Origin: Paractinoplanes lichenicola
GTDB lineage: Bacteria > Actinomycetota > Actinomycetes > Mycobacteriales > Micromonosporaceae
NCBI RefSeq assembly: GCF_016785085.1
Contig: NZ_JAENHO010000001.1
Location: 966,631-1,030,630 of the forward strand
DNA length: 64,000 nucleotides
Direction of reading: 5' to 3'
Part shown: positions 44,666 to 54,035 of the stretch, in pieces
Numbering within the stretch: the stretch's first letter is position 1
Layout of the letters: each line of letters starts with the position of its first letter
Notes under the pieces: model-generated
The model's database searches: none
What the model was told of the DNA's origin: nothing
The model's input: only the letters and a program-made list of their open reading frames with translations
Program-made: the position numbers and the translations under genes

Positions 44666-46108
44666 ATGACCGCCACCCAAGCGCCGCCCTCCCCCGTGCC
44701 GGTTCGCCGGCGGTCGTCGCGGCACGCCTTCGGGCCGTTGTTGCTGCGGCTGCACTTCTACGCCGGGATCTTCGTCGCGCCGTTCGTGTTGCTGGCCGCG
44801 CTGACCGGGGCCGCGTACGCATTCACCCCGCAAATCGAACGAGCCGTGTACGCCGACGAGCTGACCGTCACCCCGGGCGGCACCGCCCAGCCGCTCTCTG
44901 CGCAGCTCGCGGCGGCCCGCGGCACGCATCCCGAGGGCGACATCGCCGCGGTCCGGCCCGGTTTCGGCGACACCGCCACCCAGGTCGACTTCACCGCGCC
45001 CGAGCTCGACTTCGACCACAAGCACACCGTGTACGTGAACCAGTACACCGGCGAGGTCAACGGGCAGCTCACCACGTGGTGGGTCAGCACCCCCGTACGG
45101 ACCTGGTTCGACGACCTGCACACCAACCTGCAGCTCGGCGAGATCGGCTTCTACTACTCCGAGTTCGCCGCCAGCTGGCTGTGGGTCCTCGCCCTGGGCG
45201 GCGTCGCGCTGTGGTGGCGCCGGCAGCGCGGCAAGCGCATGCTGCGCCCCGACCTGTCCGCCAAGAAGGGCGTCCGGCGCACCCGTGGCTGGCACGCGTC
45301 CACCGGGCTGTGGCTGTCGGTCGGCCTGCTGTTCCTGTCGGCCACCGGCCTGACCTGGTCCAACCACGCCGGCGCGAACTTCAACGCCGCGGTCGACGCG
45401 CTCAAGGGCAGCCGGCCCGCCGTGTCGACCGAACTGACCGGCGCGGCGGCCGCTCCCGCCGGCGGCGGTCATCACGGCGGGGGAAGCGCGACCGAAGGCG
45501 GCGGCACCCCGGTCGATCCGGCCGCCATCGACCAGGTGATGCGGGTGGCCGAGGCCAACGGCATCGGCGGCAAACTCACCGTCGCCGTACCCGAGACCAC
45601 CGGGACGGCGTGGACGGTCACCGAGGAGGACGCCCGCTGGCCGGTCGGCCGCGACAGCATCGCCGTCGACGCCGCCACCGGCACGGTCACCGATCGCAGC
45701 GACTTCGCCGACTGGCCGTTCATGGCCAAGCTGACCCAGTGGGGCATCTACGCCCACATGGGTGACCTGTTCGGCCTGGCCAACCAGGTCGTGCTGGCGC
45801 TGCTGGCCTTCGGCGTGATCTGCGTGATCGTCTGGGGCTACCGGATGTGGTGGCAGCGCCGCCCCACCCGCGCCGACCGCCGCGCCCCCGTCGGCGCCCC
45901 GCTCGGCGAGCGCGGCGCCTGGCAGAACCTGCCGCCGTGGGCCATCGCCGTCGGCGTGCCGGTCGTGTTCGGCCTGGCCTGGGTGCTGCCTCTGTTCGGC
46001 ATTCCGCTGGCCGCCTTCATCGCCGTCGACCTCGCCCTCGCCGCCTGGCGCGGCCGCCGGCGCCCACCTACGGAGGCGCCGGTGTCCCCCGCTCCGGCCG
46101 GCCGCTGA
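44666..46108 (+). CDS. PepSY-associated transmembrane protein (iron-regulated type)
   Basis: 480 residues. Four main membrane spans: LRLHFYAGIFVAPFVLLAAL, a second near WLWVLALGGVALWW, a third near GLWLSVGLLFLSATGLTW and a fourth near VVLALLAFGVICVIVW, plus a hydrophobic C-terminal pair. Extracytoplasmic PepSY-like sequences contain HTVYVNQYTGEV and DSIAVDAATGTVTDRSDF, and there is a His/Gly-rich loop (GGGHHGGG). Proteins of this family often sit beside iron-uptake genes, as here, and are thought to reduce or handle ferric chelates. Exact role unproven. Confidence 0.85.
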   Translation: MTATQAPPSPVPVRRRSSRHAFGPLLLRLHFYAGIFVAPFVLLAALTGAAYAFTPQIERAVYADELTVTPGGTAQPLSAQLAAARGTHPEGDIAAVRPGFGDTATQVDFTAPELDFDHKHTVYVNQYTGEVNGQLTTWWVSTPVRTWFDDLHTNLQLGEIGFYYSEFAASWLWVLALGGVALWWRRQRGKRMLRPDLSAKKGVRRTRGWHASTGLWLSVGLLFLSATGLTWSNHAGANFNAAVDALKGSRPAVSTELTGAAAAPAGGGHHGGGSATEGGGTPVDPAAIDQVMRVAEANGIGGKLTVAVPETTGTAWTVTEEDARWPVGRDSIAVDAATGTVTDRSDFADWPFMAKLTQWGIYAHMGDLFGLANQVVLALLAFGVICVIVWGYRMWWQRRPTRADRRAPVGAPLGERGAWQNLPPWAIAVGVPVVFGLAWVLPLFGIPLAAFIAVDLALAAWRGRRRPPTEAPVSPAPAGR

Positions 46109-46132
46109 CGGTACGGCCGTCGGCGTTCGTCA

Positions 46133-46384
46133 TCACCACGGGACGGTGTCTCCCGAGTAGTCGAGGAATTCGAGGCCGGGCCGGTCGCGCTTCGCGAGCA
46201 GGACGTCGACGACTTTCGGGATGTTGTCGTCGATGGTGAACGGCGCGTCCGGCCCGCCGATGTCGGTCTTGATCCAGCCGGGCGCCATCAGCACGAGCGC
46301 GCGAGCGGTGCCCTCGGGCTGCCGGGCGGCGTACCCGCGCATGAACATGTTCAGGGCGGCCTTGCTGCCCCGGTAGAGCGGGGG
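46133..46384 (-). pseudogene. Remnant of a short-chain dehydrogenase (3' end only)
   Basis: The minus frame from about 46384 contains the SDR active-site block LYRGSKAALNMF (YxxxK) and the C-terminal third (VLMAPGWIKTDIGGPDAPFT to LDYSGDTVPW). The Rossmann half with TGxxxGxG is absent; upstream sequence becomes Arg/Pro-rich and reaches a stop. The surrounding 46385-46504 segment shows no other coding signal apart from the promoter region of the peptidase. Truncated gene, 5' end lost. Confidence 0.65.
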
Positions 46385-46504
46385 ACGCGCTCGCCGGACG
46401 CGCGGCGCTCGACCGGCGGCACGGCAACGAGGCGGTCGGAGGTTGACTGTGTCGCTGCGCCATGGTTTTCACTGGCCCCGTCATCATCGGAGGGGGCGAT
46501 TCAG

Positions 46505-47968
46505 GTGCGTAAAGCTTTGTCGGTCGTCGTGGTGGTGGCCGTTGCCGCCACTGCGGCGGTCACGGTTCGAGCGGAGTCGGAAGCGGCGGCCACGGGCGGG
46601 TTGCGGTGGGGGCCGTGTCCGGCCGAGGTCGCCGCGCCCGCGTTGGAGTGCACGACCGTACGGGTGCCGTTGGATTATCGGAAGCCGGAGGGGCGGCAGC
46701 TCGACATCGCGGTCTCGCGGCTCGTGAGCAAGAACCCCGGGCAGCGGCGGGGCGTGCTGCTGACCAATCCGGGCGGGCCGGGCGGGGCCGGGCTGAGTCA
46801 TCCGGCCACGCTGGTCAACCCGATCTTCCCGGAGCCGCTGCCGCGGAGCGTCCAGGACACGTACGACGTGATCGGTTTTGATCCTCGTGGGGTGGGCCGC
46901 AGCGCGCCGGTGACCTGTGATGTGACGCCGGAGCAGATCGCGCGGCGCAACTTCCCCTATCCGAACGACGCGGCCGACGTGGTGCGGGACGCCACGATCT
47001 CGAAGGCGCTGGCCCGGCAGTGCGCGACGTCGGCGACGGCCTGGATGTTGCCCCACATCACCACGGCGAACACCGCCCGCGACATGGATCGGATCCGGCA
47101 GGCGCTGGGCGAGCCGAAGATCTCGTTCCTCGGCGCCTCGTACGGCACATATCTCGGCGCGGTCTACACGACGTTGTTCCCGAGGCGCAGCGACCGCATC
47201 GTGCTCGACAGCAACCTGGGGCCGGGCGGTTACGACCGTACGGGCTTCCGCCGGCTGGCCCTCGGTCTCGAGGACCGGTTCCCCGACTTCGCGAAGTTCG
47301 TCGCCGCGAACCCGCAGTACGGGCTGGGCACCACGCCGAAGCAGGTGCGGGCCAAGTTCTCCGAACTCGCCGCGCGGCTGGACAAGGCGCCGGCCCAGGG
47401 CATCGACGGCTCGCTGTTCCGGGGCATCACGTTCGACGCGCTCTACGTCGACGCGGGCATGCCCGGCCTGGCCGCGAAGTGGCAGGCGCTCGACACCGGC
47501 CGGCCGCTGCCGCCCGACCCGGTTCCCGCGGACGCGGACAACCTGATCTCCAGCCGCCACCACGTGGTCTGCGGTGACTCCCGCTGGCCGCGGTCGGTGC
47601 GCAGCTATCAGCGGGACGTCGCGGAATTCCGGATGCGGTATCCGCTGATCGGTGCGGCCGCCGCCAACATCACGCCGTGCGCGTTCTGGCCGTCCCCGAT
47701 CGAGCCGCGGGTGCGCATCACCGACCGGGGACCGTCCAACGTGCTCATGGTGCAGAACCTGCGCGACCCCGGAACCCCGCTGGCCGGGGCCCGGGAGTTG
47801 CGGCGGGCGTTCGGCGACCGGGCCCGGATGGTCACGGCCGATCAGGGCGGCCACGGCGCGTACGGGCTGTTCGCCCGCAACACGTGCGCGAACGATGCGG
47901 TGACCGCGTTCCTGACCACCGGGCGACGGCCGGCCCGCGACCTGGCCTGCGCGGCCGAGGCGAGTTAG
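46505..47968 (+). CDS. Secreted tripeptidyl aminopeptidase (Tap family, alpha/beta hydrolase)
   Basis: 487 residues. Signal peptide about 1-23. Alpha/beta-hydrolase core with oxyanion region LLTNPGGPGGAGLS, DVIGFDPRGVGRSAPV, nucleophile Ser in FLGASYGTYLGAVY and catalytic His in DQGGHGAYGLF. The C-terminal TAP-like domain (about 390-480) is the family hallmark. GTG start with GGAGGGGG upstream. It releases N-terminal tripeptides in characterised Streptomyces relatives. Overlaps the convergent PAS gene stop by four bases. Confidence 0.9.
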   Translation: MRKALSVVVVVAVAATAAVTVRAESEAAATGGLRWGPCPAEVAAPALECTTVRVPLDYRKPEGRQLDIAVSRLVSKNPGQRRGVLLTNPGGPGGAGLSHPATLVNPIFPEPLPRSVQDTYDVIGFDPRGVGRSAPVTCDVTPEQIARRNFPYPNDAADVVRDATISKALARQCATSATAWMLPHITTANTARDMDRIRQALGEPKISFLGASYGTYLGAVYTTLFPRRSDRIVLDSNLGPGGYDRTGFRRLALGLEDRFPDFAKFVAANPQYGLGTTPKQVRAKFSELAARLDKAPAQGIDGSLFRGITFDALYVDAGMPGLAAKWQALDTGRPLPPDPVPADADNLISSRHHVVCGDSRWPRSVRSYQRDVAEFRMRYPLIGAAAANITPCAFWPSPIEPRVRITDRGPSNVLMVQNLRDPGTPLAGARELRRAFGDRARMVTADQGGHGAYGLFARNTCANDAVTAFLTTGRRPARDLACAAEAS

Positions 47969-49497
47969 ACCGGCACGCTCAGCCGCTGCTCGAGCCGGAC
48001 CTGTTCGGTGACGTCGTAGGCGTACTTGATCACCTTTACCGGCTTGCCGGACAGGTCCAGGATCGGGTTGTAGCTGGACTGGAGCCAGACGTCGCGCCCG
48101 TCCCGGCCGAGCCGGTGGAAGCGGCCGGAGCGGAACTCGCCGGTGCGCAGCGCCGCCCACAGGCCCAGGTATTCGTCGGACTCGGCGTACTCGGGGGTGC
48201 AGAACATCGAGTGGTGCCGGCCGACGATCTCGTCCAGGGAATACCCGACCGTACGGAGGAAGTTGTCGTTGGCCGTGCGGATGCGGCCGTCCAGGTCGAA
48301 CTCGATCACGGCCTGCGAGCGGTCGATCGCGGCCAGCCGCCCGGCCAGCTCGACGTTGCGCAGCTTCTCGGCCGTGACGTCGTTGGCGAACTTGACCACC
48401 TTCACCGGCTTGCCGTCGGCGTCGAGGATCGGGTTGTACGTCGCCCGGATCCACACCTCGCTGCCGTCCTTGGCGATGCGGCGGTATTCGGCGGAGTGGA
48501 ACTCGCCGCGCGCCAGCATCTCCCAGAATGACTTGTACTCGGGGCGGCCCGCCTCGGCGGGGTCGACGAAGATCCGGTGGTGCCGGCCGGCGATCTCCTC
48601 CTGGCGGTAGCCCATCAGGTCGAGGAACGCGTCGTTGGCCTCGAGCACGGTGCCTGCGAGGTCGAACTCGATGACCGCCTGCGAGCGCCGGATCGCGGTG
48701 ACCTTGCCCTCGAAGTCGGCGTTGCGGGTCTTGGCCTCGGTCACGTCGACGGCGAACTTGACGACCTTCCACGGCTTGCCGTCGATGCCCAGGATCGGGC
48801 TGTAGACGGCCTGCAGCCAGACGTCGCGCCCGTCCTTGCCGTAGCGGTGGAACTCACCGGAGACGAACTCGCCGGCCCCCAGCTTGCGCCAGAACTCCTG
48901 GTACGCCTGCGACTGCGCGTCCTGGTCGGAGACGAACATCCGGTGGTGCCGGCCGACGACCTCGTCGCGGGCGTAGCCGACCAGGGCGAGGAAGTTGTCG
49001 TTGGCGTCGAGGATGTGGCCGCCGAGGTCGAACTCGATGACCGCCTGGGAGCGCGTGATCGCCTGGATCTTGCCCTGCGCGTCGGCCGCGGCCCGCTTGC
49101 CCGGGGTCACGTCGAGGGCGTGCTCGACCACCTTGACGACCTGGCCGGCGCGGTTCTTGACCGGCACCCAGCTGGACCGGATCCACCGGTCGCGGCTGCC
49201 CTGCCAGACCAGCCGGAACTCGCCAGTCGAGTTGCCGCCGGAACGCAGCTGGTCCCACAACTCGGTGTATTCGGCCGACGCGGCCACCTCGGGCGAGACG
49301 AACGAGCGGTGATCGGTGCCCACGATCGCGGCCGGGTCGGCCCCCACCAGCTCGGCGAAGGCGTCGTTGGCGCGCAGGATCCGGCCCTGCGGGCTGTACT
49401 CGGCCGTGGCCGATCCGCGCTCGTACGCCTCGACCTGGCTCTGAAGCTCGGCCAGGAGCTCGTCCGTGCTACCCGTGGTGGCCGTCTGATCCGACAA
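47965..49497 (-). CDS. Four-PAS-domain protein without an output domain
   Basis: 510 residues from a TTG at 49497 that has GGGAGG seven bases upstream. A GTG at 49536 without a ribosome site is the alternative. It consists of four consecutive PAS/PAC units of about 120 residues. Units 2-4 are near-copies, each with SQAVIEFDL, ANDNFL/ANDAFL, GRHHRMF or similar, and KVVKFA or KVIKYA before DVT. No membrane span, HTH, kinase, GGDEF or MCP signalling domain follows; it ends RLEQRLSVPV. Proteins of this layout usually continue into a methyl-accepting signalling domain. It may bind a cofactor such as heme or flavin and signal through a partner. Confidence 0.82.
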   Translation of the reverse strand: MSDQTATTGSTDELLAELQSQVEAYERGSATAEYSPQGRILRANDAFAELVGADPAAIVGTDHRSFVSPEVAASAEYTELWDQLRSGGNSTGEFRLVWQGSRDRWIRSSWVPVKNRAGQVVKVVEHALDVTPGKRAAADAQGKIQAITRSQAVIEFDLGGHILDANDNFLALVGYARDEVVGRHHRMFVSDQDAQSQAYQEFWRKLGAGEFVSGEFHRYGKDGRDVWLQAVYSPILGIDGKPWKVVKFAVDVTEAKTRNADFEGKVTAIRRSQAVIEFDLAGTVLEANDAFLDLMGYRQEEIAGRHHRIFVDPAEAGRPEYKSFWEMLARGEFHSAEYRRIAKDGSEVWIRATYNPILDADGKPVKVVKFANDVTAEKLRNVELAGRLAAIDRSQAVIEFDLDGRIRTANDNFLRTVGYSLDEIVGRHHSMFCTPEYAESDEYLGLWAALRTGEFRSGRFHRLGRDGRDVWLQSSYNPILDLSGKPVKVIKYAYDVTEQVRLEQRLSVPV

Positions 49498-49581
49498 GTC
49501 CGTGTCCTCCCGCTCGCGTGCTACCTGATCCGGCACCGACGCTGATCGGTTGCGAGAGGGTCGACTTGAGGAAAAGGACCG

Positions 49582-52500
49582 TCAGGAACAGGCCAGGCGG
49601 GCGGCCGCCCAGTCGGCGTGGTCGTTGCCGTTGCCGTCGCCGGCGTCGGTGACCTGCAGGCGGAGCGTGCGGGCGCCCGTCACGTCGACGTCGAAGCGGT
49701 GGGCGAGCCCGGCCCCCGTCAGCCGGGGCGACGTCGCCGTGCGGACGCCGTCGAGCCAGACCTCGAACACGACCGAGCCGCCGGAGCCGGTCTCGTCGTC
49801 GACTCCCGCGTCGGCCCGGAAGCGGGTGCAGGAGCCGTCGAGCGGCACGTCGACCGTCGAGACGGCGTGGGCGCCGAGACCCTTCTCGTATTCCACGCCG
49901 GCGATGGTGAGCGGGCGGCCGTCGCCGGCGGCCTGCTCGCCGTTGCTGCGGTCCTTCTCGACCGGGCCCCAGCCGTTGGCCACCGCGGTGTACGGGCGGT
50001 CGCTGAGCCAGGCGTAGCCGGGTGGCAGCGGCGTCCGGACGACGGCCGTGGCGGTCGTCGACGTGGGGAACTGGCCCCCGGCCTCCACGGTCGCCGTCAG
50101 CTGGTGCTCGCCGACGTCGGTGCCGGGCGGCGGGGTCACCGTGAAGGCCGCGGTCTCGGTGCCCGTGACGGCGCCGAGCTCGACGACGGGCGGAGTCACC
50201 GTCCAGCCCTCCGGGGCGGCCAGCCGTACGGTCGTGTCCGCCAGCCCCGCGGCGCAGCGGGAGGTCACGTCGACGCGGACCGCGGTGCCGTCGACCGTCA
50301 TGGCCACCCCGGGCGGGCACGGCGCGGGCACGTCCGAGTCGGGCACGCCGCCCGCGCGGGCCTCGGCGCCGGTCAGCGGGCGCAGGACGAGCTCGTGCCG
50401 GTACGGCTGCGTCGGCGCCAGACGGTATGGGGCGAGCACCGAGTTGGGGGTCTCGCCCATGCCCGTCTCGCCCGCCTCGGCGTGCAGGGTGACCCAGCCG
50501 CGGTTGCGGACCAGGGGCAGCTGATGGTCGTACTCGGCGCGGTCGAGGTCGTCCCAGGCGGTGACGCTCGCGTCGCGCATGCCGCCGAGGAGCAGCCCGG
50601 CGCGGCCGTCGGTCAGGGCGGCCCAGCGCGTGTCGTGGTGGTTGCCGTACGCCTGCGGCCGCGAGTACCGCACGTACTGGTCGTCCACTGTGCTGCGATA
50701 GACGCCCATCGGGGAGCCGCTGTGCCGGTCGTTGTAGTTCTCCTGCGGTCCGCGGCCGTACCAGGCGAACTTCCGCATCGTGTCGGGCAGTTGCAGCGAG
50801 ATGCCCACCCGTGGCAGGTACGGCAGGACGGCCGCGCGCTCATCGGGATTCACCTCGTGCCCGAGGGTGATCGTGCCGCGCTTGTCGATGCGGTAGGTCA
50901 TGGTCTGCGCGAACGAGACGCCCTTGCCGGCCACGGTGCTCGTCGCCCGGATGACCACGGCGTCGGCCTCGCGCCGGCTGGTGACGCCGGTGACCGTGGT
51001 GGTGAGGTCGTCGAGCCCCAGGTCGTGCCAGATGCGGCGGTCGTCGGTGCCCCAGTCGTACGTCTCGTTGCTCGTCGGCGGCCGGTACACGTCGAGGACC
51101 GGGCCGCCGTGCAGCAGCTCGCGCCCGCCGGCCCGCATCGACGCGAGGGTGCCGTTGTCGAAGCTGTATGCGAAGCCCTGGCCCGACACCGTGAGGCGCT
51201 CGCCGTCGGTCGCCAGCGTGGGCGCGCCGGGCACCGGGACGGGCCGGATGCCGGGCACGGCCTGACCGCCTGCGGCGAACTGGTCGTGGCCGAGCACCCA
51301 CTCCCCCTTGGCCGCGGAGACGTTGAGGAACCGCTCCCGGTCGAAGGGGTTGGCGGGCAGCGGGCCGGTGTCGAACTCGTACGTGGCGCCGGGGGCCAGC
51401 CGTACGGGCCGGTTGCCGCTGCGCAACGTGCGGTCCTGCTCCTTCAGCGACCAGCGCAGGGTCACTTCGAGCGCGCCGGCCTGCTGCTCGTTGTGGGCCC
51501 GCACCTTCGTACCGGTGCGGGTGAACCGGATCGGGGCCTGCGCCCACGCCATCTCGGCCGTCTCGGGCTGGACGTAGCGGTCGGAGCCGACCAGCCCGTC
51601 GGTGCCGGACAGGCTGATGCCGAGGCTGAGGAAGTCGCCGCGGCGCTGGAAGGTGTCGAAGTCGAGGGCCAGCACCGCCCGGCCGGCGGGGTCGGCGGCC
51701 AGCTCGGCCGGGGCCAGCGCCCGCGCGTAGATGCGGGCGTCGTCGATCAGGCCGCGGCCCGTGCGGATGTTGCCCAGGTCGTTGTCCTGCTGGGTCTCGG
51801 CGTTGCGGCCCAGGTTGACCTCGAACAATCCCGGATCCACGGCCCCCGTACGCGGGGTGGTGGCCACCTCGGCCCCGTCGAGCAGCAGCCGCAGCGCCGC
51901 GCCGTCGTAGACCCCCGTGACCCGGTGCCAGGATCCGTACCAGTCGGCGGGGACGTCCGCGGCCGCCGTGGACCCGCCGAGGCGGAACTCCAGCGTGTCC
52001 CGGTCGCGCATCTGCAGCCCGTACGCCTGGCCCTTGGTGAGGATCGGGAAGCTGCCGGCCCACTCCCCCGGCCGGACCCACGCGTCGAGCGTCAGCGGCC
52101 CGGTCAGGTCGAGCCGCCGGTCGCGGAAGACGTCCACGAAGTCGTCCAGGCTGGACAGCTCGACGGCCTTCCCGCGCCGGCCCGGTACGGTTCCGGGCTT
52201 GCCGACGAGGAAGGTCTGGATGCCGCTCGCCGAGTCGGGGGTGAGCACGAGCGGCTGGCGCAGGTTCTGTTCCGCCCAGTCCCAGATGAAACCGCCCTGC
52301 AGCTCCGGATACTTGCGGACCAGCGCCCAGAACTGGTCGAAGTTGCCGAGGCCGTTGCCCATCGCGTGCGCGTACTCGCCCATGACGACCGGCTTGGTGC
52401 TGCTCCGCACGCGGCTCTCCAGGCGGGCCGGCGTCGGGTAGCGCGGGCCGTCGACGTCGGCGAAGGGCGCGTCGCCGTCCGGGTTGTTCGACTGGTGGTA

Positions 52501-54003
52501 GAGCAGCCGGGTCGGCTCGTTGGCGTCGGCCCAGGCCGCCATGGCGTGGTGGGCGGCGCCGAGACCGGCCTCGTTGCCGGTGTCCCAGAAGATGACGCTG
52601 GGGTGGTTCTTGTCGCGCTCGACCATGGCCCGGAACCGGTCGGCGAACGCGGCCTGCCACTCGGGGCGGTCGGCCAGGCAGTTCGACGGGCAGTTCTCGT
52701 GGCTGTGCGTCTCGATGTCGACCTCGTCGTCGACCCACAGCCCTTGCCGGTTCGCCAGGTCGTAGAGGTACGGGTCGCTCGGGTAGTGCGAGGTGCGTAC
52801 GGCGTTGATGTGGAGCTTCTTCATCAGTGCCACGTCGTCGCGCTGGGCCTGCCGGGTCACATGACGGCCGGTGTCGGGGTCGGTCTCGGCCCGGTTGGTG
52901 CCCTTGATCAGGATCCGCTCGCCGTTGACCAGGATCTGCCGGTCGCGCACCTCGACCTCGCGGAACCCGACCGGCTGGGCGGTGGTGTGCAGAGCCTTCC
53001 CCGTACGGTCCAGCAGTTGCAGGACGAGCGTGTAGAGGTTCGGTTCCTCGGCCGACCACTTCGCCGGGTTCTCGACCAGCGCGGTCAGGGTGTCGTCGCC
53101 GGTCATGGTGGCCACCGTGCGGCCGTTCGCGTCCAGCAGCGTCCCCCTGGTCTGCGCCCCGCCGGTCTGCTCGACGGCCACGCGCAGGGTCGCGTCGCGA
53201 TAGCCGGCGTCCAGATCGGTGGTGATGTACGCGTCCTTCAGCCGGGCCTCGCCGGTGCGGTAGAGCCACACGTCGCGGAAGATGCCGGAGTAGCGCCACT
53301 GGTCGACGTCCTCGAGGTAGGCGCCGCTGCCCCACCGGTGCACCTGGACCGCGATCGTGTTGCGGCCCGGCCGCAGCCGCTCGGTGATGTCGAACTCGGC
53401 CGGGGTGTAGCCGCCCTGGTCGTAGCCGGTGTAACCGCCGTTGACCCAGACCAGATAGTTGCTCGTCACGCCCTCGAAGCGGAGGAACACCCGGCCGCCG
53501 TCCCAGCTCGCCGGCAGGTCGAAGGTCTTCACGTACGCACCGGTGGGATTGACGTCGCGCGGCACCCGCGGCGGGTCGTCCGGGGCGATGTCGGACGGGA
53601 TGTTGCGGAACATCGGGTGGTCGAGGAAGTCCGACTGCCACGTGTGCGGCACGCTCGCGGTGGGCCAGCCCGCGGTGGCCGTCCCGCCCGCCCGGAAGGC
53701 GGCCGGCACGTCGTCGGGACGGTCGAAGATCTTCAGCTGCCAGGGGCCGTTCAGGCTTCGCGCGTACGGGTTGGGCAGGTCGTGCCGCGTCACGTCGGCC
53801 GCCGCGGTCCGCGCGTCGGGGTAGGGGCGCAGGTCGGCGTGCGGCTCCTCCTGGCCCTCCCCGGTCAGCTCCGGGTTCTCCAGGTAGCGGTAGACGTCCG
53901 CCACGGTCTGCGGGCCGTCCCCCACCGGCTCGGCCGCGGCCACGGGGACCGGACCGGGCACGGCGAGGATCAGGGCCAGGGCAGCACTCGAGAACCACGA
54001 CAT
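49582..54003 (-). CDS. Giant secreted GH2 beta-galactosidase with LamG-like insert and NPCBM
   Basis: 1473 residues. Signal peptide about 1-24. LacZ-type GH2 sugar-binding, immunoglobulin-like and TIM-barrel domains (about 60-620) with acid/base Glu in DTGNEAGLG and nucleophile Glu in VMGEYAHAMGNG. A concanavalin/LamG-like domain (about 625-790, LTLDAWVRPGEWAG...IDDARIYARAL) is inserted before the Bgal domain 4 and small-chain domain (about 800-1230; WYGRGPQENYNDR). A NEW3-like domain and a C-terminal NPCBM domain (about 1320-1473; YEKGLGAHAVSTVDV) follow. GAGGGGG precedes the ATG. It lies 32 bp behind the hydrolase gene and is probably in the LacI-headed unit. Confidence 0.9.
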   Translation of the reverse strand: MSWFSSAALALILAVPGPVPVAAAEPVGDGPQTVADVYRYLENPELTGEGQEEPHADLRPYPDARTAAADVTRHDLPNPYARSLNGPWQLKIFDRPDDVPAAFRAGGTATAGWPTASVPHTWQSDFLDHPMFRNIPSDIAPDDPPRVPRDVNPTGAYVKTFDLPASWDGGRVFLRFEGVTSNYLVWVNGGYTGYDQGGYTPAEFDITERLRPGRNTIAVQVHRWGSGAYLEDVDQWRYSGIFRDVWLYRTGEARLKDAYITTDLDAGYRDATLRVAVEQTGGAQTRGTLLDANGRTVATMTGDDTLTALVENPAKWSAEEPNLYTLVLQLLDRTGKALHTTAQPVGFREVEVRDRQILVNGERILIKGTNRAETDPDTGRHVTRQAQRDDVALMKKLHINAVRTSHYPSDPYLYDLANRQGLWVDDEVDIETHSHENCPSNCLADRPEWQAAFADRFRAMVERDKNHPSVIFWDTGNEAGLGAAHHAMAAWADANEPTRLLYHQSNNPDGDAPFADVDGPRYPTPARLESRVRSSTKPVVMGEYAHAMGNGLGNFDQFWALVRKYPELQGGFIWDWAEQNLRQPLVLTPDSASGIQTFLVGKPGTVPGRRGKAVELSSLDDFVDVFRDRRLDLTGPLTLDAWVRPGEWAGSFPILTKGQAYGLQMRDRDTLEFRLGGSTAAADVPADWYGSWHRVTGVYDGAALRLLLDGAEVATTPRTGAVDPGLFEVNLGRNAETQQDNDLGNIRTGRGLIDDARIYARALAPAELAADPAGRAVLALDFDTFQRRGDFLSLGISLSGTDGLVGSDRYVQPETAEMAWAQAPIRFTRTGTKVRAHNEQQAGALEVTLRWSLKEQDRTLRSGNRPVRLAPGATYEFDTGPLPANPFDRERFLNVSAAKGEWVLGHDQFAAGGQAVPGIRPVPVPGAPTLATDGERLTVSGQGFAYSFDNGTLASMRAGGRELLHGGPVLDVYRPPTSNETYDWGTDDRRIWHDLGLDDLTTTVTGVTSRREADAVVIRATSTVAGKGVSFAQTMTYRIDKRGTITLGHEVNPDERAAVLPYLPRVGISLQLPDTMRKFAWYGRGPQENYNDRHSGSPMGVYRSTVDDQYVRYSRPQAYGNHHDTRWAALTDGRAGLLLGGMRDASVTAWDDLDRAEYDHQLPLVRNRGWVTLHAEAGETGMGETPNSVLAPYRLAPTQPYRHELVLRPLTGAEARAGGVPDSDVPAPCPPGVAMTVDGTAVRVDVTSRCAAGLADTTVRLAAPEGWTVTPPVVELGAVTGTETAAFTVTPPPGTDVGEHQLTATVEAGGQFPTSTTATAVVRTPLPPGYAWLSDRPYTAVANGWGPVEKDRSNGEQAAGDGRPLTIAGVEYEKGLGAHAVSTVDVPLDGSCTRFRADAGVDDETGSGGSVVFEVWLDGVRTATSPRLTGAGLAHRFDVDVTGARTLRLQVTDAGDGNGNDHADWAAARLACS

Positions 54004-54035
54004 CGGGGACCCCCTCGTCTACTTATCGAAGACAA

